Shown here in pieces: positions 54,209 through 63,713 of a stretch of 64,000 bases of DNA (its first letter is position 1; each line of letters opens with the position of its first letter). The notes under the pieces were generated by a model. It was not told the DNA's origin, searched no databases, and saw only the letters and a program-made list of their open reading frames with translations. This stretch comes from Stutzerimonas frequens. GTDB taxonomy: Bacteria > Pseudomonadota > Gammaproteobacteria > Pseudomonadales > Pseudomonadaceae. The stretch covers positions 124,001 to 188,000 of the forward strand of contig NZ_JAMOHM010000008.1 in the NCBI RefSeq assembly GCF_024448335.1, written 5' to 3'. The translations under genes were made by a program, and so were the position numbers.

Positions 54209-55612
54209 TCAGTGTGGCGAATTGAACTGCATGGCCAGTGCCCGCAGTGCGGCCTCCGCGGCGAGCACCTTGGCCACCGCGTCGTCGGCTCGCTCGCGGC
54301 TGATGCCGAGGCGATCGAACAGCTGCTGCGGCACCTCGGTGTCCGGCCCGCTGCCGATGCCGCGGTTGCGCAGCATGCGCACCGCCAGGCAGACCAGGTT
54401 CGGATAGGCCGCATCGTCGCCGTCATAGCCCGGATCGTTCTGGAAACGCAGGGCGGCCGCCAGTTCCTCGGGCATGCCCCACAGACGCATCAGCCAGGCA
54501 CCGATCTGCTCGCGGGTGATACCCAGCAGGTGCTGCTCGACGTGGCTGTGCGACAGGTGCGGGTTGGCTTCCAGATGCCGGCAGATCAGCGAAAAATGCG
54601 GCGGGAAGACATGCGCCAGTACCAGATAGCCGAAGTTGTGCAGCAGCCCGGCGAGGTAGCTCAGGCCCGGCTCCGGGCGTTGCTCGCGGGGGATGGCGCG
54701 GGTCAGTCCCTCGATCACCGCGGCTGTGTAGATCGCCTGCTGCCAGTAGGGCGTGGCGTCCTGCGGCTTGTCGTTCGGCAGGCTGATGGTCTTGCCCAGG
54801 GCCAGACCGAGAGCCAGGTTGATCACCAGATCGAAACCGAGCACGCGGACGATGGCGTCTTCCACCGAGCGGATGCGTCCGGGTGCGGCGTAGTAGGGCG
54901 AGGCCGCCCAGCTGATCACCTGCGCCGCCAGTGCCGGGTCGGTTTCCACCACGCCGGTGATGTCGTCGACGGTGGCCTCGGGGTTGACCCGCAGCTTGAT
55001 GATCTTCTGCGCCGTATGCGGCAGCGGCGGAATCTCGATGGTCTCTTCCAGGCGCTTCTGGATGCGCCGCGCGGTGAAGCTCTGCACCGCCTGGCTGATC
55101 TCCGCGCGGTCGTCGTGCGGGCGGTCCAGGTTCGGCCGGATGCTGCTCAGCGGCACGGCGAAGTTGCCGGCGCTGGCCTTGCTCAGCATGCGCTTGAAGT
55201 CGCTGCTGCTGACCTCCACCAGCATACCGAGCTGGCCGGACTCCAGCAGTAGCCTTGGTTGCTGCAGCAGGCGCTCTTCGTACAGGCAGGGCGAGCTGGT
55301 CAGCGAGGGTACGCCGGGCAAGCGGCTCAGCTGGTGTTTGGCGAGCATGCGCGCCAGCCGCTCTGGTTTGACCGCAGCGAGTTCCCGGCCGGTGAGTTCG
55401 GCCAGGCGTGCCAGATCGAGCAGATGGTCCTGCGGGAACAACACCAGCATCGCGCCGATGCTGTCGTCCAGCAGCACCGCCTGCACCCGCTGCGCAGCGG
55501 GAAAATTGGGGCGATCGCGCTGGATCTGGTAACTCACACCGAGGTCTTTCAACAGCTTGGTGATCAGGAGGGGCAGTTCGGAGCAGCTTTCGGTGTCGAC
55601 AGCAGAATTCAT
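54209..55612 (-). CDS. YbaK-like / HDOD two-domain signalling protein
   Basis: A 467-residue protein. Residues ~10-160 resemble a YbaK/aminoacyl-tRNA deacylase fold (LLKDLGVSYQIQRD, LFPQDHLLDLARLAELTGREL), probably degenerate. Residues ~195-400 form an HDOD domain (IPPLPHTAQKIIKLRVNPEATVDDITGVVETDPALAAQVI, LAGLLHNFGYLVLAHVFP). Such YbaK-HDOD fusions recur in pseudomonads, and their role is uncertain. The gene is convergent with gspM and lies downstream of recG on the same strand, 75 bases away. Confidence 0.82.
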   Translation of the reverse strand: MNSAVDTESCSELPLLITKLLKDLGVSYQIQRDRPNFPAAQRVQAVLLDDSIGAMLVLFPQDHLLDLARLAELTGRELAAVKPERLARMLAKHQLSRLPGVPSLTSSPCLYEERLLQQPRLLLESGQLGMLVEVSSSDFKRMLSKASAGNFAVPLSSIRPNLDRPHDDRAEISQAVQSFTARRIQKRLEETIEIPPLPHTAQKIIKLRVNPEATVDDITGVVETDPALAAQVISWAASPYYAAPGRIRSVEDAIVRVLGFDLVINLALGLALGKTISLPNDKPQDATPYWQQAIYTAAVIEGLTRAIPREQRPEPGLSYLAGLLHNFGYLVLAHVFPPHFSLICRHLEANPHLSHSHVEQHLLGITREQIGAWLMRLWGMPEELAAALRFQNDPGYDGDDAAYPNLVCLAVRMLRNRGIGSGPDTEVPQQLFDRLGISRERADDAVAKVLAAEAALRALAMQFNSPH

Positions 55613-55687
55613 GAGCGGACCCGTTGTAGTGACCTGCCGGAGTATAGCGAAGCCGTCAGCCGCGGATGGTGTGGCGACGGATGGTTG

Positions 55688-57760
55688 TCATACCTGGCCG
55701 TATTCCTGGCCATGACGCAGCCAACGCTCGAGCAGCGGGCTGACGTGCTGCGGCCAGCGCGTCAGCAGCTCCTGCGCGGCATCACGCACCGCTGGCAACA
55801 GCTCGGCGTCGCGCATCAAATCGGCGACCTTGAACTGCAGGAGGCCGGTCTGGCGCGTGCCGAGCATCTCGCCGGGGCCGCGCAGCTCCAGGTCCTTTTC
55901 GGCGATGAGGAAGCCGTCGCAGGTCTCGCGCATGATCGCCAGGCGCTCGCGACCCAGCTGCGACAGCGGCGGATGGTACAGCAGTACGCAGTGACTTGCT
56001 GCACTGCCGCGGCCGACCCGCCCGCGCAGCTGATGCAACTGGGCCAGGCCCAGGCGCTCCGGGTTCTCGATGATCATCAGGCTGGCATTGGGCACGTCGA
56101 CCCCGACCTCGATCACCGTGGTCGCGACCAGCAGTTGTAGCTCGCCACGCTTGAACTGCTCCATCACCGCGGCCTTCTCGGCCGGCTTCATGCGGCCGTG
56201 AATCAGCCCGACGCGCAGGCCCACGAGGGCAGCGGATAGATCCTCGAAGGTGGTTTCCGCGGCCTGGCAGGTGAGCTCCTCGGATTCCTCGATCAGGGTG
56301 CACACCCAGTACGCCTGGCGGCCCTCGTTGCAGGCGATGCGCACCCGCTCGATCACCTCCAGGCGCCGGCTGTCGGCGATCACCAGGGTGTTCACCGGCG
56401 TGCGCCCCGGCGGCAGCTCGTCGAGGATCGAGGTATCGAGGTCGGCGTAGGCGCTCATCGCCAGGGTGCGCGGAATAGGCGTGGCGGTCATGATCAGCTG
56501 ATGCGGGCAGAGCCGGCCGTCGATGCCCTTCTGGCGCAGGGCCAGGCGCTGCTGCACGCCGAAGCGGTGCTGCTCGTCGATGATCACCAGGGCCAGGCGC
56601 TTGAAGACCACCTCGTCCTGGAACAGCGCATGGGTGCCGACCACCATCGGGCAGCCGCCGGCGATTTGCTCCAGCGCCGCGGCGCGGGCCTTGCCCTTGA
56701 GCTTGCCGGCCAGCCATGCGACTTCGATGTTAAGCGGCTCCAGCCACTTGCTGAAGTTGAGAAAGTGCTGCTCGGCGAGGATTTCCGTGGGCGCCATCAG
56801 CGCCACTTGGTAACCGGCCTCCAGCGCCTGCAGGGCGGCAAGGGCAGCCACCACGGTCTTGCCGGCGCCGACGTCGCCCTGCACCAGGCGCAGCATCGGT
56901 TCGTGCTGGGCCAGGTCATAGGCGATCTCGGCGCCGACGCGCTGCTGCGCGCCAGTGGGGCTGAAGCCGACGTTGGCGAGAAAGCGCTGCGGCAGCCTTT
57001 TCGCCGGCGGCAGTTGTGGTGCCTGCTGGGCGCGCACCCGCTCGCGCAGGCGCTGCAGCGACAGCTGATGGGTCAGCAGCTCTTCGAAGGCCAGGCGATG
57101 CTGGGCCCAGTGGCGGCCCTCGGCGAGCTCCTCCAGATCGGCGTCCGGTGGCGGCCGGTGCAGGTAGCGAAGGGCCTGATCCAGCGGGCCGAGCCGGTAC
57201 TCGCGGGCCAGCTCGGCCGGCAGCCAGTCCGGCAGACTGTGCGGGCCGAGTCGGCTCAGCGCCTGCTCGCTGAGGTTACGCAGGCGCTGTTGGGTCAGGC
57301 CCTCGGTGGTCGGGTAGATCGGCGTCAGGGTCTGTTCCACCGGCGCCGGCTCGCCGGTCAGCGCGCGGTATTCGGGATGGTAGATCTCCAGTCCCGAGGC
57401 CCCGGGACGGGCTTCGCCGTAGCAGCGCAGCTGGGTGCCGCGCTTCATCGCTTCTTTTTGCGCCTGGCTGAAGTGATAGAAGCGCAGGCTCAGCGTGCCG
57501 CTGCCGTCCTGCAGGCGCACCAGCAGGCTGCGCCGACGGCCCATGACGATATCCGCGCCGGCGACGATGCCTTCGATCACCGCGTCCTGACCCGGGCGTA
57601 GCGCGCCGATGGGCACCACGCGGGTGCGGTCCTGGTAGCGCAGCGGCAGGTGGAAGAGCACGTCCTGCAGGGTTTCCAGGCCGACCCTGGCGAGCTTCTC
57701 GGCCAGTGCGGCGCCAACGCCCTTGAGTGCGGTGACCGGAACGGTCGCCAGTTCGCTCAT
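55688..57760 (-). CDS. recG: ATP-dependent DNA helicase RecG
   Basis: A 690-residue helicase that remodels stalled forks and Holliday junctions. An N-terminal wedge/OB domain (VPVTALKGVGAALAEKLARVGL) precedes the SF2 motor: Walker A VQGDVGAGKTVVAALAAL, motif II IIDEQHRFGVQQR, motif III TATPIPRT, motif VI LRGRVGRG. The TRG region follows near the C-terminus. Length matches E. coli RecG (693). It begins four bases after oxyR ends, the same order as in P. aeruginosa. Confidence 0.97.
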   Translation of the reverse strand: MSELATVPVTALKGVGAALAEKLARVGLETLQDVLFHLPLRYQDRTRVVPIGALRPGQDAVIEGIVAGADIVMGRRRSLLVRLQDGSGTLSLRFYHFSQAQKEAMKRGTQLRCYGEARPGASGLEIYHPEYRALTGEPAPVEQTLTPIYPTTEGLTQQRLRNLSEQALSRLGPHSLPDWLPAELAREYRLGPLDQALRYLHRPPPDADLEELAEGRHWAQHRLAFEELLTHQLSLQRLRERVRAQQAPQLPPAKRLPQRFLANVGFSPTGAQQRVGAEIAYDLAQHEPMLRLVQGDVGAGKTVVAALAALQALEAGYQVALMAPTEILAEQHFLNFSKWLEPLNIEVAWLAGKLKGKARAAALEQIAGGCPMVVGTHALFQDEVVFKRLALVIIDEQHRFGVQQRLALRQKGIDGRLCPHQLIMTATPIPRTLAMSAYADLDTSILDELPPGRTPVNTLVIADSRRLEVIERVRIACNEGRQAYWVCTLIEESEELTCQAAETTFEDLSAALVGLRVGLIHGRMKPAEKAAVMEQFKRGELQLLVATTVIEVGVDVPNASLMIIENPERLGLAQLHQLRGRVGRGSAASHCVLLYHPPLSQLGRERLAIMRETCDGFLIAEKDLELRGPGEMLGTRQTGLLQFKVADLMRDAELLPAVRDAAQELLTRWPQHVSPLLERWLRHGQEYGQV

Positions 57761-57764
57761 GGCC

Positions 57765-58685
57765 TCAGGCTTTCGCCGACGGCGGCTTGCCTACCGAACA
57801 CAGGCGGATCGAGTCGGCGAGGATCTCGATGGCCTTGGGCCGCGGGAAGCTGGCGCGCCAGGCAATCGCCACGGTGCGGAAGGGCACCGGCGGCGTCAGT
57901 GGGCGGGTTTCCAGCACGCCGGGGGAGTAGTGGTGGCTCTCGACTGCCGACAGCGGCAGGATCGACACGCCCAGGCCCGAGGCGACCATGTGGCGGATGG
58001 TTTCCAGCGAACTGGATTCGACCGTGGTGTGGCTGGCCGCCTCGCCCTTGCGGGTGGTCGGGCAGGCTTCGAGTACCTGATCGCGGAAACAATGGCCCTC
58101 GCCGAGCAGCAGCAGCGACTTGTCGTTGAGCATCTCGGCGTCGATGGTTTCCTTGGCGGTCCACGGGTGATCGGCCGGCATCAGCACGTAGAACGGCTCG
58201 TCATACAGCGGCTTGGTCAGCACGTCGGCTTCCTGGAACGGCAAGGCGATGATGATCGCGTCCAGCTCGCCGGTGCGCAGCTTGTCGCGCAGGACGTGGG
58301 TGAAATTCTCTTCGATATACAGCGGCATGTCCGGCGCCACGCGGTGCAGCTGCGGGATCAGGTGCGGGAACATGTAGGGGCCGACAGTGTAGATCGCACC
58401 GACCTTGAGCGGTGCGGCCAGCTGGTTCTTGCCGACCTGGGCCAGCTCGCGAATGCTCTGCGCCTGCTCCAGCACCTTCTGCGCCTGGGTGACGATGCCT
58501 TCGCCCACGGGGGTCAGGCGCACGGCGCTCTTGGTGCGTTCGAAGATCAGTACACCCAGCTCGTCCTCGAGCTTCTTCACGCCAACCGAAAGGGTCGGCT
58601 GACTGACGTGGCAGCGCTCGGCGGCACGGCCGAAGTGCTGTTCCTGGGCGAGGGTGACGATGTAGCGCAGTTCGGTCAGAGTCAT
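57765..58685 (-). CDS. oxyR: Hydrogen peroxide-inducible regulator OxyR
   Basis: The start at 58685 (MTLTELRYIVTLAQEQHFG) is the conserved OxyR N-terminus; an ATG nine bases earlier adds only three residues. A LysR-type winged helix (GRAAERCHVSQPTLSVGVKKLEDELG) is followed by the redox loop LLGEGHCFRDQVLEAC, whose two Cys correspond to Cys199 and Cys208 of E. coli. Peroxide forms a disulfide there and activates catalase and alkyl hydroperoxide reductase genes. It is transcribed with recG. Confidence 0.96.
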   Translation of the reverse strand: MTLTELRYIVTLAQEQHFGRAAERCHVSQPTLSVGVKKLEDELGVLIFERTKSAVRLTPVGEGIVTQAQKVLEQAQSIRELAQVGKNQLAAPLKVGAIYTVGPYMFPHLIPQLHRVAPDMPLYIEENFTHVLRDKLRTGELDAIIIALPFQEADVLTKPLYDEPFYVLMPADHPWTAKETIDAEMLNDKSLLLLGEGHCFRDQVLEACPTTRKGEAASHTTVESSSLETIRHMVASGLGVSILPLSAVESHHYSPGVLETRPLTPPVPFRTVAIAWRASFPRPKAIEILADSIRLCSVGKPPSAKA

Positions 58686-58817
58686 AGTCAGCATCCATCA
58701 GAGTGCCAGCAAGCATAGCCTTTGCGCTGCCCATAACCAACCGGTGGCACGCATACGAAAGCCGGTACACTTCAGTGCATACGGCCCGCGTACGGGTACT
58801 CACTGAGGGAGCAGAAG

Positions 58818-59678
58818 ATGGGCAAGCGCCTGAGCGTACTGATCGCAGGCTGCGGCGACGTCGGCAGTCGTCTCGGTCTGCAACTGAGCCGTGCCGGCTG
58901 GACGGTATACGGCCTGCGGCGCAACGCCGCCGAGCTGCCGGTGCCGATCCTGCCGGTCAGCGGGGACCTTTCCGAAGCGAGCTGTCCGCGCTGCTGGCCC
59001 AACGGCACGCTGGATTATCTGGTCTATGCTGCATCCGCCACCGAGCATGATGAGGCCGGCTATCGCCAGGCCTATGTAGAGGGGCTGCGCAACGTGCTTC
59101 GCTGGCTGCGACAGCATGAACAGCAGCCGCGCCGTCTGCTGTTCGTTTCCAGCACCGGCGTCTATGCCCAGCGCGACGGCGAATGGATCGACGAGGATTC
59201 GCCCACCGAGCCGACCGGCTTCACCGGGCAGGTAATGCTCGAGGCCGAGCAACTGGCCCTCGGCTGCGGCCTGCCGGCCACCTGCGTGCGCATGGGCGGG
59301 CTGTACGACCCGAGTCGCCCCTGGTTGCAGAACCAGGTGCGTGCCGGCCTGCGGGTCGAGCGCGATCCGCCGCAGTACAGCAACCGCATTCACCGCGACG
59401 ATGCCGCCGCGCTGCTGGCCTTCCTGCTGCAGGCGGACGCCAGCGGCACCGCGTTGCAGCCCTGCTACCTGGGTGTCGACGATGACCCGGCGCCGCTGCA
59501 CGAGGTGGTCGACTGGCTGCGCGAGCGGCTGGGTGTCACCCACTGGGCCGAGCAGAGCATGACCCGACGCGCCGGCAGCAAGCGCTGCAGCAACGCCCGC
59601 GCCCGCGCGCTGGGCTGGAAACCGAGGTTCGCCAGTTACCGCGACGGCTATGCCTCGCTCGGGCGCAATCGGCACTAG
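58818..59678 (+). CDS. NAD(P)-binding SDR/epimerase family protein (YeeZ-like)
   Basis: A 286-residue extended short-chain dehydrogenase-type protein with an N-terminal nucleotide loop LIAGCGDVGSRLGLQLSRAGW and DYLVYAASATEHDEAGYRQAY. The FVSSTGVYAQRDGEW block with Ser replaces the usual YxxxK neighbourhood, as in YeeZ-type proteins. Substrate is unknown. It is divergent from oxyR, 132 bases away, so shared control is possible. Confidence 0.82.
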   Translation: MGKRLSVLIAGCGDVGSRLGLQLSRAGWTVYGLRRNAAELPVPILPVSGDLSEASCPRCWPNGTLDYLVYAASATEHDEAGYRQAYVEGLRNVLRWLRQHEQQPRRLLFVSSTGVYAQRDGEWIDEDSPTEPTGFTGQVMLEAEQLALGCGLPATCVRMGGLYDPSRPWLQNQVRAGLRVERDPPQYSNRIHRDDAAALLAFLLQADASGTALQPCYLGVDDDPAPLHEVVDWLRERLGVTHWAEQSMTRRAGSKRCSNARARALGWKPRFASYRDGYASLGRNRH

Positions 59679-59855
59679 TCAGCCGCCGTTGCGCTCGTGT
59701 TCTGGCGGTGCGGCGGGCATGCATCCCGTCGGTAACCGGGCACTCTCGTGCGGCGCTGCTTACTAAAACCTTGACAGCACGCCGCACCGACAGAGGAGCA
59801 ACAGCGAGGCAGAAGGAGAATCACCGAGACGGCGTTTCCGAAACCCGACAGGAGA

Positions 59856-61034
59856 TTGTCCATGAGAGCCCTTCGCTGGCACGGCAAGCACGACATCCGC
59901 TGCGACAACCACGTCCCCGATCCCTCCATCGAGGACCCGCGCGACGCCATCATCAAGGTCAGTTCCTGCGCCATCTGCGGCTCCGACCTGCACCTGTACG
60001 ACGGCTTCATGCCCGGCATGCAGCACGGCGACATCATGGGCCACGAGTTCATGGGCGAGGTGATGGAGGTCGGCTCGGCGAACAAGAAGCTCAAGGTCGG
60101 CGACCGCGTGGTGGTGCCCTTCACCATCGTCTGCGGCGAATGCGACCAGTGCCGGCGCGGCAATTTCTCGGTCTGCGAGCGTACCAATCGCAACAAGGAC
60201 ATCGCCGACAAGGTGTTCGGCCATACCACGGCCGGTCTCTACGGCTACACCCACCTCACCGGCGGCTATGCCGGCGGCCAGGCCGAGTATGTGCGCGTGC
60301 CCTACGCCGATGTCGGCCCGGTGGTGATCCCCAATGGCCTGACCGACGAGCAGGTGCTGTTTCTCGGCGACATCCTGCCCACCGGCTGGCAGGCCGCGGC
60401 GCAGTGCGATATCCAGCCCACCGACACGGTGGCGATATGGGGCGCCGGCCCGGTCGGCCAGTTCGCCATCCGCAGCGCGATCATGATGGGCGCCGAGCAG
60501 GTCATCTGCATCGACAACGTGCCCGAGCGGCTGTCCATGGCCCGTGCCGGCGGTGCCATCACCATCAACTTCGACGAGGAAAGCGTGCTCGAGCGGCTCA
60601 AGGAGCTGACCCGCGGCAAGGGTCCGGAGAAGTGCATCGACTCGGTGGGCATGGAGGCGCACGCGGCGCGTTCGATCGATTCGATGTACGACCGAGCCAA
60701 GCAGGCGCTGATGCTCGAGAGCGACCGGCCGCACGTGCTGCGCGAAATGATCTACGTCTGCCGCCCGGCCGGGATCATCTCGATTCCCGGCGTCTACGGC
60801 GGGCTGATCGACAAGATTCCGTTCGGTGCCGCGATGAACAAGGGCCTGACCTTCCGCATGGGCCAGACCCACGTCAACCGCTGGACCGACGACCTGCTCA
60901 ACCGCATCCAGGAGGGGCAGATCGATCCGAGCTTCGTCATCACCCACAGCGTCAGCCTCGAGCAGGGCCCGGAGATGTACAAGACCTTCCGCGACAAGCA
61001 TGACGGCTGCATCAAGGTGGTCCTCAAGCCATGA
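59856..61034 (+). CDS. Zinc-dependent alcohol dehydrogenase family protein (formaldehyde-dehydrogenase-like)
   Basis: A 392-residue medium-chain dehydrogenase. Catalytic zinc ligands are in [15 protein letters not shown] and GHEFMGEV; the structural zinc lobe has four Cys ([16 protein letters not shown]); the NAD(P) loop is [12 protein letters not shown]. The insert [20 protein letters not shown] and the long C-terminus match the glutathione-independent formaldehyde-dehydrogenase-like subfamily. AGGAG lies seven bases before the ATG. It precedes the small membrane protein by 61 bases, probably in one operon. Confidence 0.88.
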   Translation: MSMRALRWHGKHDIRCDNHVPDPSIEDPRDAIIKVSSCAICGSDLHLYDGFMPGMQHGDIMGHEFMGEVMEVGSANKKLKVGDRVVVPFTIVCGECDQCRRGNFSVCERTNRNKDIADKVFGHTTAGLYGYTHLTGGYAGGQAEYVRVPYADVGPVVIPNGLTDEQVLFLGDILPTGWQAAAQCDIQPTDTVAIWGAGPVGQFAIRSAIMMGAEQVICIDNVPERLSMARAGGAITINFDEESVLERLKELTRGKGPEKCIDSVGMEAHAARSIDSMYDRAKQALMLESDRPHVLREMIYVCRPAGIISIPGVYGGLIDKIPFGAAMNKGLTFRMGQTHVNRWTDDLLNRIQEGQIDPSFVITHSVSLEQGPEMYKTFRDKHDGCIKVVLKP

Positions 61035-61095
61035 ACCGGTCGCCGATCCCTACGGTAGGGATCGGCCGAGCCACTTATCGAGCGAGGAGTCTTTC

Positions 61096-61614
61096 ATGAG
61101 CATTCCACGTCAAGTCACCCGGCCCAACCATTCGGCGCGCTCGCTGGCGCGGGGACTGGGCTGGTTCAGTATCGGTCTGGGCGTCGTCCAGCTGGTGGCG
61201 CCGCGGCAGGTGGCGCGCTGCATTGGCATGTCAGGCAATGAAACGGTGATTCGTGCCTGCGGGCTGCGCGAGATCGCAACCGGGGTCGGCATCCTGCTGA
61301 CCGATGATCCCAAGCCCTGGATCTATGGCCGCATCGGCGGTGACGCGCTGGATCTGGCCGGTCTCGGCTGGAGTGTCGAACACGGCAACGAGCCGGCCAA
61401 CGCGGCCATCGCCGCCGGGGCGGTGGCCGGCATCACCGCACTGGACCTGAGCTGCGCCAAGGGTCTGGATGCCGAACGGGTGCCAGCGGTCGAGTGGGAC
61501 TACAGCGATCGCAGCGGTTTCCCCACAGGCACGCAGCAGGCTCGCGGCAGCGTCGAGGCGCAGTTTGCCGCGGCGCGCGCCGAGCCCAACGGCTACTCGC
61601 CCTCGCTGCACTGA
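61096..61614 (+). CDS. Small membrane protein, unknown function
   Basis: The start at 61096 (MSIPRQVTRPNHSARSLARG) has GAGGAG nine bases upstream. The 172-residue protein has two or three hydrophobic stretches (LGWFSIGLGVVQLVAP, AAIAAGAVAGITALDL) and a soluble C-terminal tail (VEWDYSDRSGFPTGTQQARGS). GLREIATGVGILLTDDPKPWIYGRIGGDALD resembles membrane proteins often encoded near polyketide-cyclase-like and zinc dehydrogenase genes. It is probably co-transcribed with the dehydrogenase. No function is assigned. Confidence 0.75.
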   Translation: MSIPRQVTRPNHSARSLARGLGWFSIGLGVVQLVAPRQVARCIGMSGNETVIRACGLREIATGVGILLTDDPKPWIYGRIGGDALDLAGLGWSVEHGNEPANAAIAAGAVAGITALDLSCAKGLDAERVPAVEWDYSDRSGFPTGTQQARGSVEAQFAAARAEPNGYSPSLH

Positions 61615-61738
61615 GTCCCTCGCGTCGAACCGGGGCGCCGTACGGTCTCGGTTCGACGAAGTTTTTGTTAAGGTGGCCGGCCGTTCCGGTCGTCCGCCCG
61701 CTGGGCTCAGCGACGCTTCCGTTTGCAGATGAGAGCCC

Positions 61739-62671
61739 ATGTCCTCGGTCATCAATGTTGTCCTGCCCGTCTTCGCGCTGATCCTGCTCGGCTACCTGTG
61801 TCGTCGCAGCGGGCGCATGGGGCCGACCGGCGCTTCGGAACTCAACCGTTTCGTGGTCTGGCTGGGCCTGCCGGCGCTGCTGTTCAGCGTGGTCGCCACC
61901 TCTACCTGGGAGCAGCTCTGGCAGCCGGGCTTTATCGCTGCCTTCGCCATCGGCTGCCTCGGCGTGTTCGCCTTCACCCTTGCGTATCGCCTGCTGCAGA
62001 AGCAGCCGCTGGTCGATGCCAGCCTGGATGCGTTGGGTGCGTCGTATGCCAATACCGGCTATGTCGGGATTCCGCTGTGCATGCTGGTGCTCGGCGACGA
62101 GGCACTGCAGCCGGCGATGGTCGCCTCGATCATCGTTGTTTGCGTGCTGTTCGCCATCGCCCTGGCCTGTGTCGAGACCGGGCTGCACGCGGGTCAGGGC
62201 CTGCTGCGCACGCTGGGCAAGGTGAGCGGGGCGCTGGTGCGCAACCCCCTGGTGATCGCGCCCATGCTCGGCGCGCTATGGGCTGCCGGCGGTGTACAGC
62301 TGCCGGTGCCGCTGGCCACCCTGCTCAAGTTGTTGGGCGCAGCGGCGGCGCCCTGCGCGCTGGTCTCGCTGGGCCTGTTCCTCGCCCAGCCGCAACCGGC
62401 CGGTCGGGTGCAGGGCGTCTGGCCGCTGGTGGGGTTGAAGCTGGTGGTACAGCCGCTGATCACCTGGTACCTGGCGTTTCAGGTGTTCGAACTGCCGACC
62501 CTGTGGGCCTATTCGGCGCTGCTGCTGAGTGCGCTACCGACCGGCACCGGGCCGTACATGCTTGCCGAGTTCTATGGCCGCGAGGGCTCGCGGGTATCGC
62601 GGGTGGTGCTGTACTCGACGCTCGGCTCGCTGCTGACCCTGTCGCTGATCCTGCTGCTGTTGCCGGTCTGA
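61739..62671 (+). CDS. AEC family transporter
   Basis: A 310-residue membrane protein with about ten helices in two inverted halves, typical of the auxin efflux carrier superfamily: VVLPVFALILLGYLCRR, RFVVWLGLPALLFSVVA, YANTGYVGIPLCMLVLG with the unwound NxGxxG-like helix, and a C-terminal LLSALPTGTGPYMLAEFYG. Bacterial members export or import carboxylates such as malate or malonate. Substrate is unknown. Confidence 0.88.
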   Translation: MSSVINVVLPVFALILLGYLCRRSGRMGPTGASELNRFVVWLGLPALLFSVVATSTWEQLWQPGFIAAFAIGCLGVFAFTLAYRLLQKQPLVDASLDALGASYANTGYVGIPLCMLVLGDEALQPAMVASIIVVCVLFAIALACVETGLHAGQGLLRTLGKVSGALVRNPLVIAPMLGALWAAGGVQLPVPLATLLKLLGAAAAPCALVSLGLFLAQPQPAGRVQGVWPLVGLKLVVQPLITWYLAFQVFELPTLWAYSALLLSALPTGTGPYMLAEFYGREGSRVSRVVLYSTLGSLLTLSLILLLLPV

Positions 62672-62693
62672 ACTGCGCAGGTTCATCTGGCGC

Positions 62694-62717
62694 GTGGATA
62701 AGCCTGCGGCCTTATCC
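62694..62717. terminator. Hairpin between convergent AEC transporter and methyltransferase genes
   Basis: TGGATAAG and CTTATCCA form a perfect 8-bp stem around eight GC-rich bases, 22 bases after the transporter stop. No T-run follows. The flank ATCCACCCTACG resembles 6111-6123, possibly a dispersed element reused as a transcription stop. Confidence 0.45.
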
Positions 62718-62742
62718 ACCCTACGCACCCCTTTCCCTACGG

Positions 62743-63690
62743 TCAGCTCGCTGGTAGCGTCACTTCCAGCACCACGGCGGCGATGCGGTCGCATTTGACG
62801 TAGGCGCCACCGAGTAGCTCTTCGCCGAACACGTCCGGGTCCAGCTCGCGATAGGTCCAGCTGAAGGCGCCGCCCTGCAGGCGTCGGCGCACCTCCGCGA
62901 GGAACGGGTCCTGGTTGTCCAGCATCGCCACGCCGGTATACAGCAGCAGCGTTCCACCCGGCGCCAGGCGCTGCAGCGCGGCATCGAGGATCGCCAGCGA
63001 CAGCCCCGCGCCCAGCGGTCCACCGCCGTGGCGATAGGCGCGCTGGTCGGCGTCGACCAGATAGGGCGGGTTGGCCAGGATCAGATCGAACTCGCCGTCC
63101 ACCGCACTCAGCAGGTCGCTGTGCAGGGCGCGCAGATTGTCGGCACCGGCCAGTGCCGCGTTGATACGGGTCAGGCGCAGCGCCTCGGGGTTGATGTCCA
63201 CCGCCAGTACCTCGGCCTGCGGCCGCGCCAGCGCGGTGAGAATCGCCCCGGCGCCGGAGCCGCAGCCGATGTCCACCGCGCGGCGGATCATCCCGGTGTG
63301 CTGGTTCAGATGGCAGCGGATGGCGTTGGCGAAACGGTAGGTATCCGGGCCGAAGAACACCGCGTCGCTGGCGCTGGTGGGAAATGCCGAGTGCAGGAAC
63401 AGCTGGCCGTCGAGGCTCGACAGCCGCACCTTCGAGCGCCAGCGCGAACCGCAGGCTTCTAGCGCCTGCGCCTGATCCATCAGGCTGAACAGCGGGCCCG
63501 GCAGCAGTTCGTGCTGGAAGGGCCGGCTCCAGCCGAACACCCCGTGCAGGTCGTCGGCCAGCGCATTCTCCGGGCGCTGGTTGACCCGTTCGTGGGTCAG
63601 CGGGGTGGGCGTGATGAAGTGATAGCCGCGATCGCGCAGGGCCTGGCCTAGATGCAGCAATGCGCGGTCCTGCGCAGTGTCCATGGTCAT
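62743..63690 (-). CDS. Class I SAM-dependent methyltransferase
   Basis: A 315-residue methyltransferase. Motif I is AVDIGCGSGAGAILTALA (~140-157), followed by LAVDINPEALRLTRINAALAG and the NPPY catalytic motif LILANPPYLVDADQ, typical of N-methyltransferases acting on bases or Gln side chains (RsmC/RlmG/PrmC-like). The N-terminal ~120 residues form a substrate domain (RGYHFITPTPLTHERVNQRPENAL). The target is unknown. The gene upstream on the same strand ends 23 bases away. Confidence 0.85.
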   Translation of the reverse strand: MTMDTAQDRALLHLGQALRDRGYHFITPTPLTHERVNQRPENALADDLHGVFGWSRPFQHELLPGPLFSLMDQAQALEACGSRWRSKVRLSSLDGQLFLHSAFPTSASDAVFFGPDTYRFANAIRCHLNQHTGMIRRAVDIGCGSGAGAILTALARPQAEVLAVDINPEALRLTRINAALAGADNLRALHSDLLSAVDGEFDLILANPPYLVDADQRAYRHGGGPLGAGLSLAILDAALQRLAPGGTLLLYTGVAMLDNQDPFLAEVRRRLQGGAFSWTYRELDPDVFGEELLGGAYVKCDRIAAVVLEVTLPAS

Positions 63691-63713
63691 GGTGCTTTCC
63701 TTGATCGATCTCG

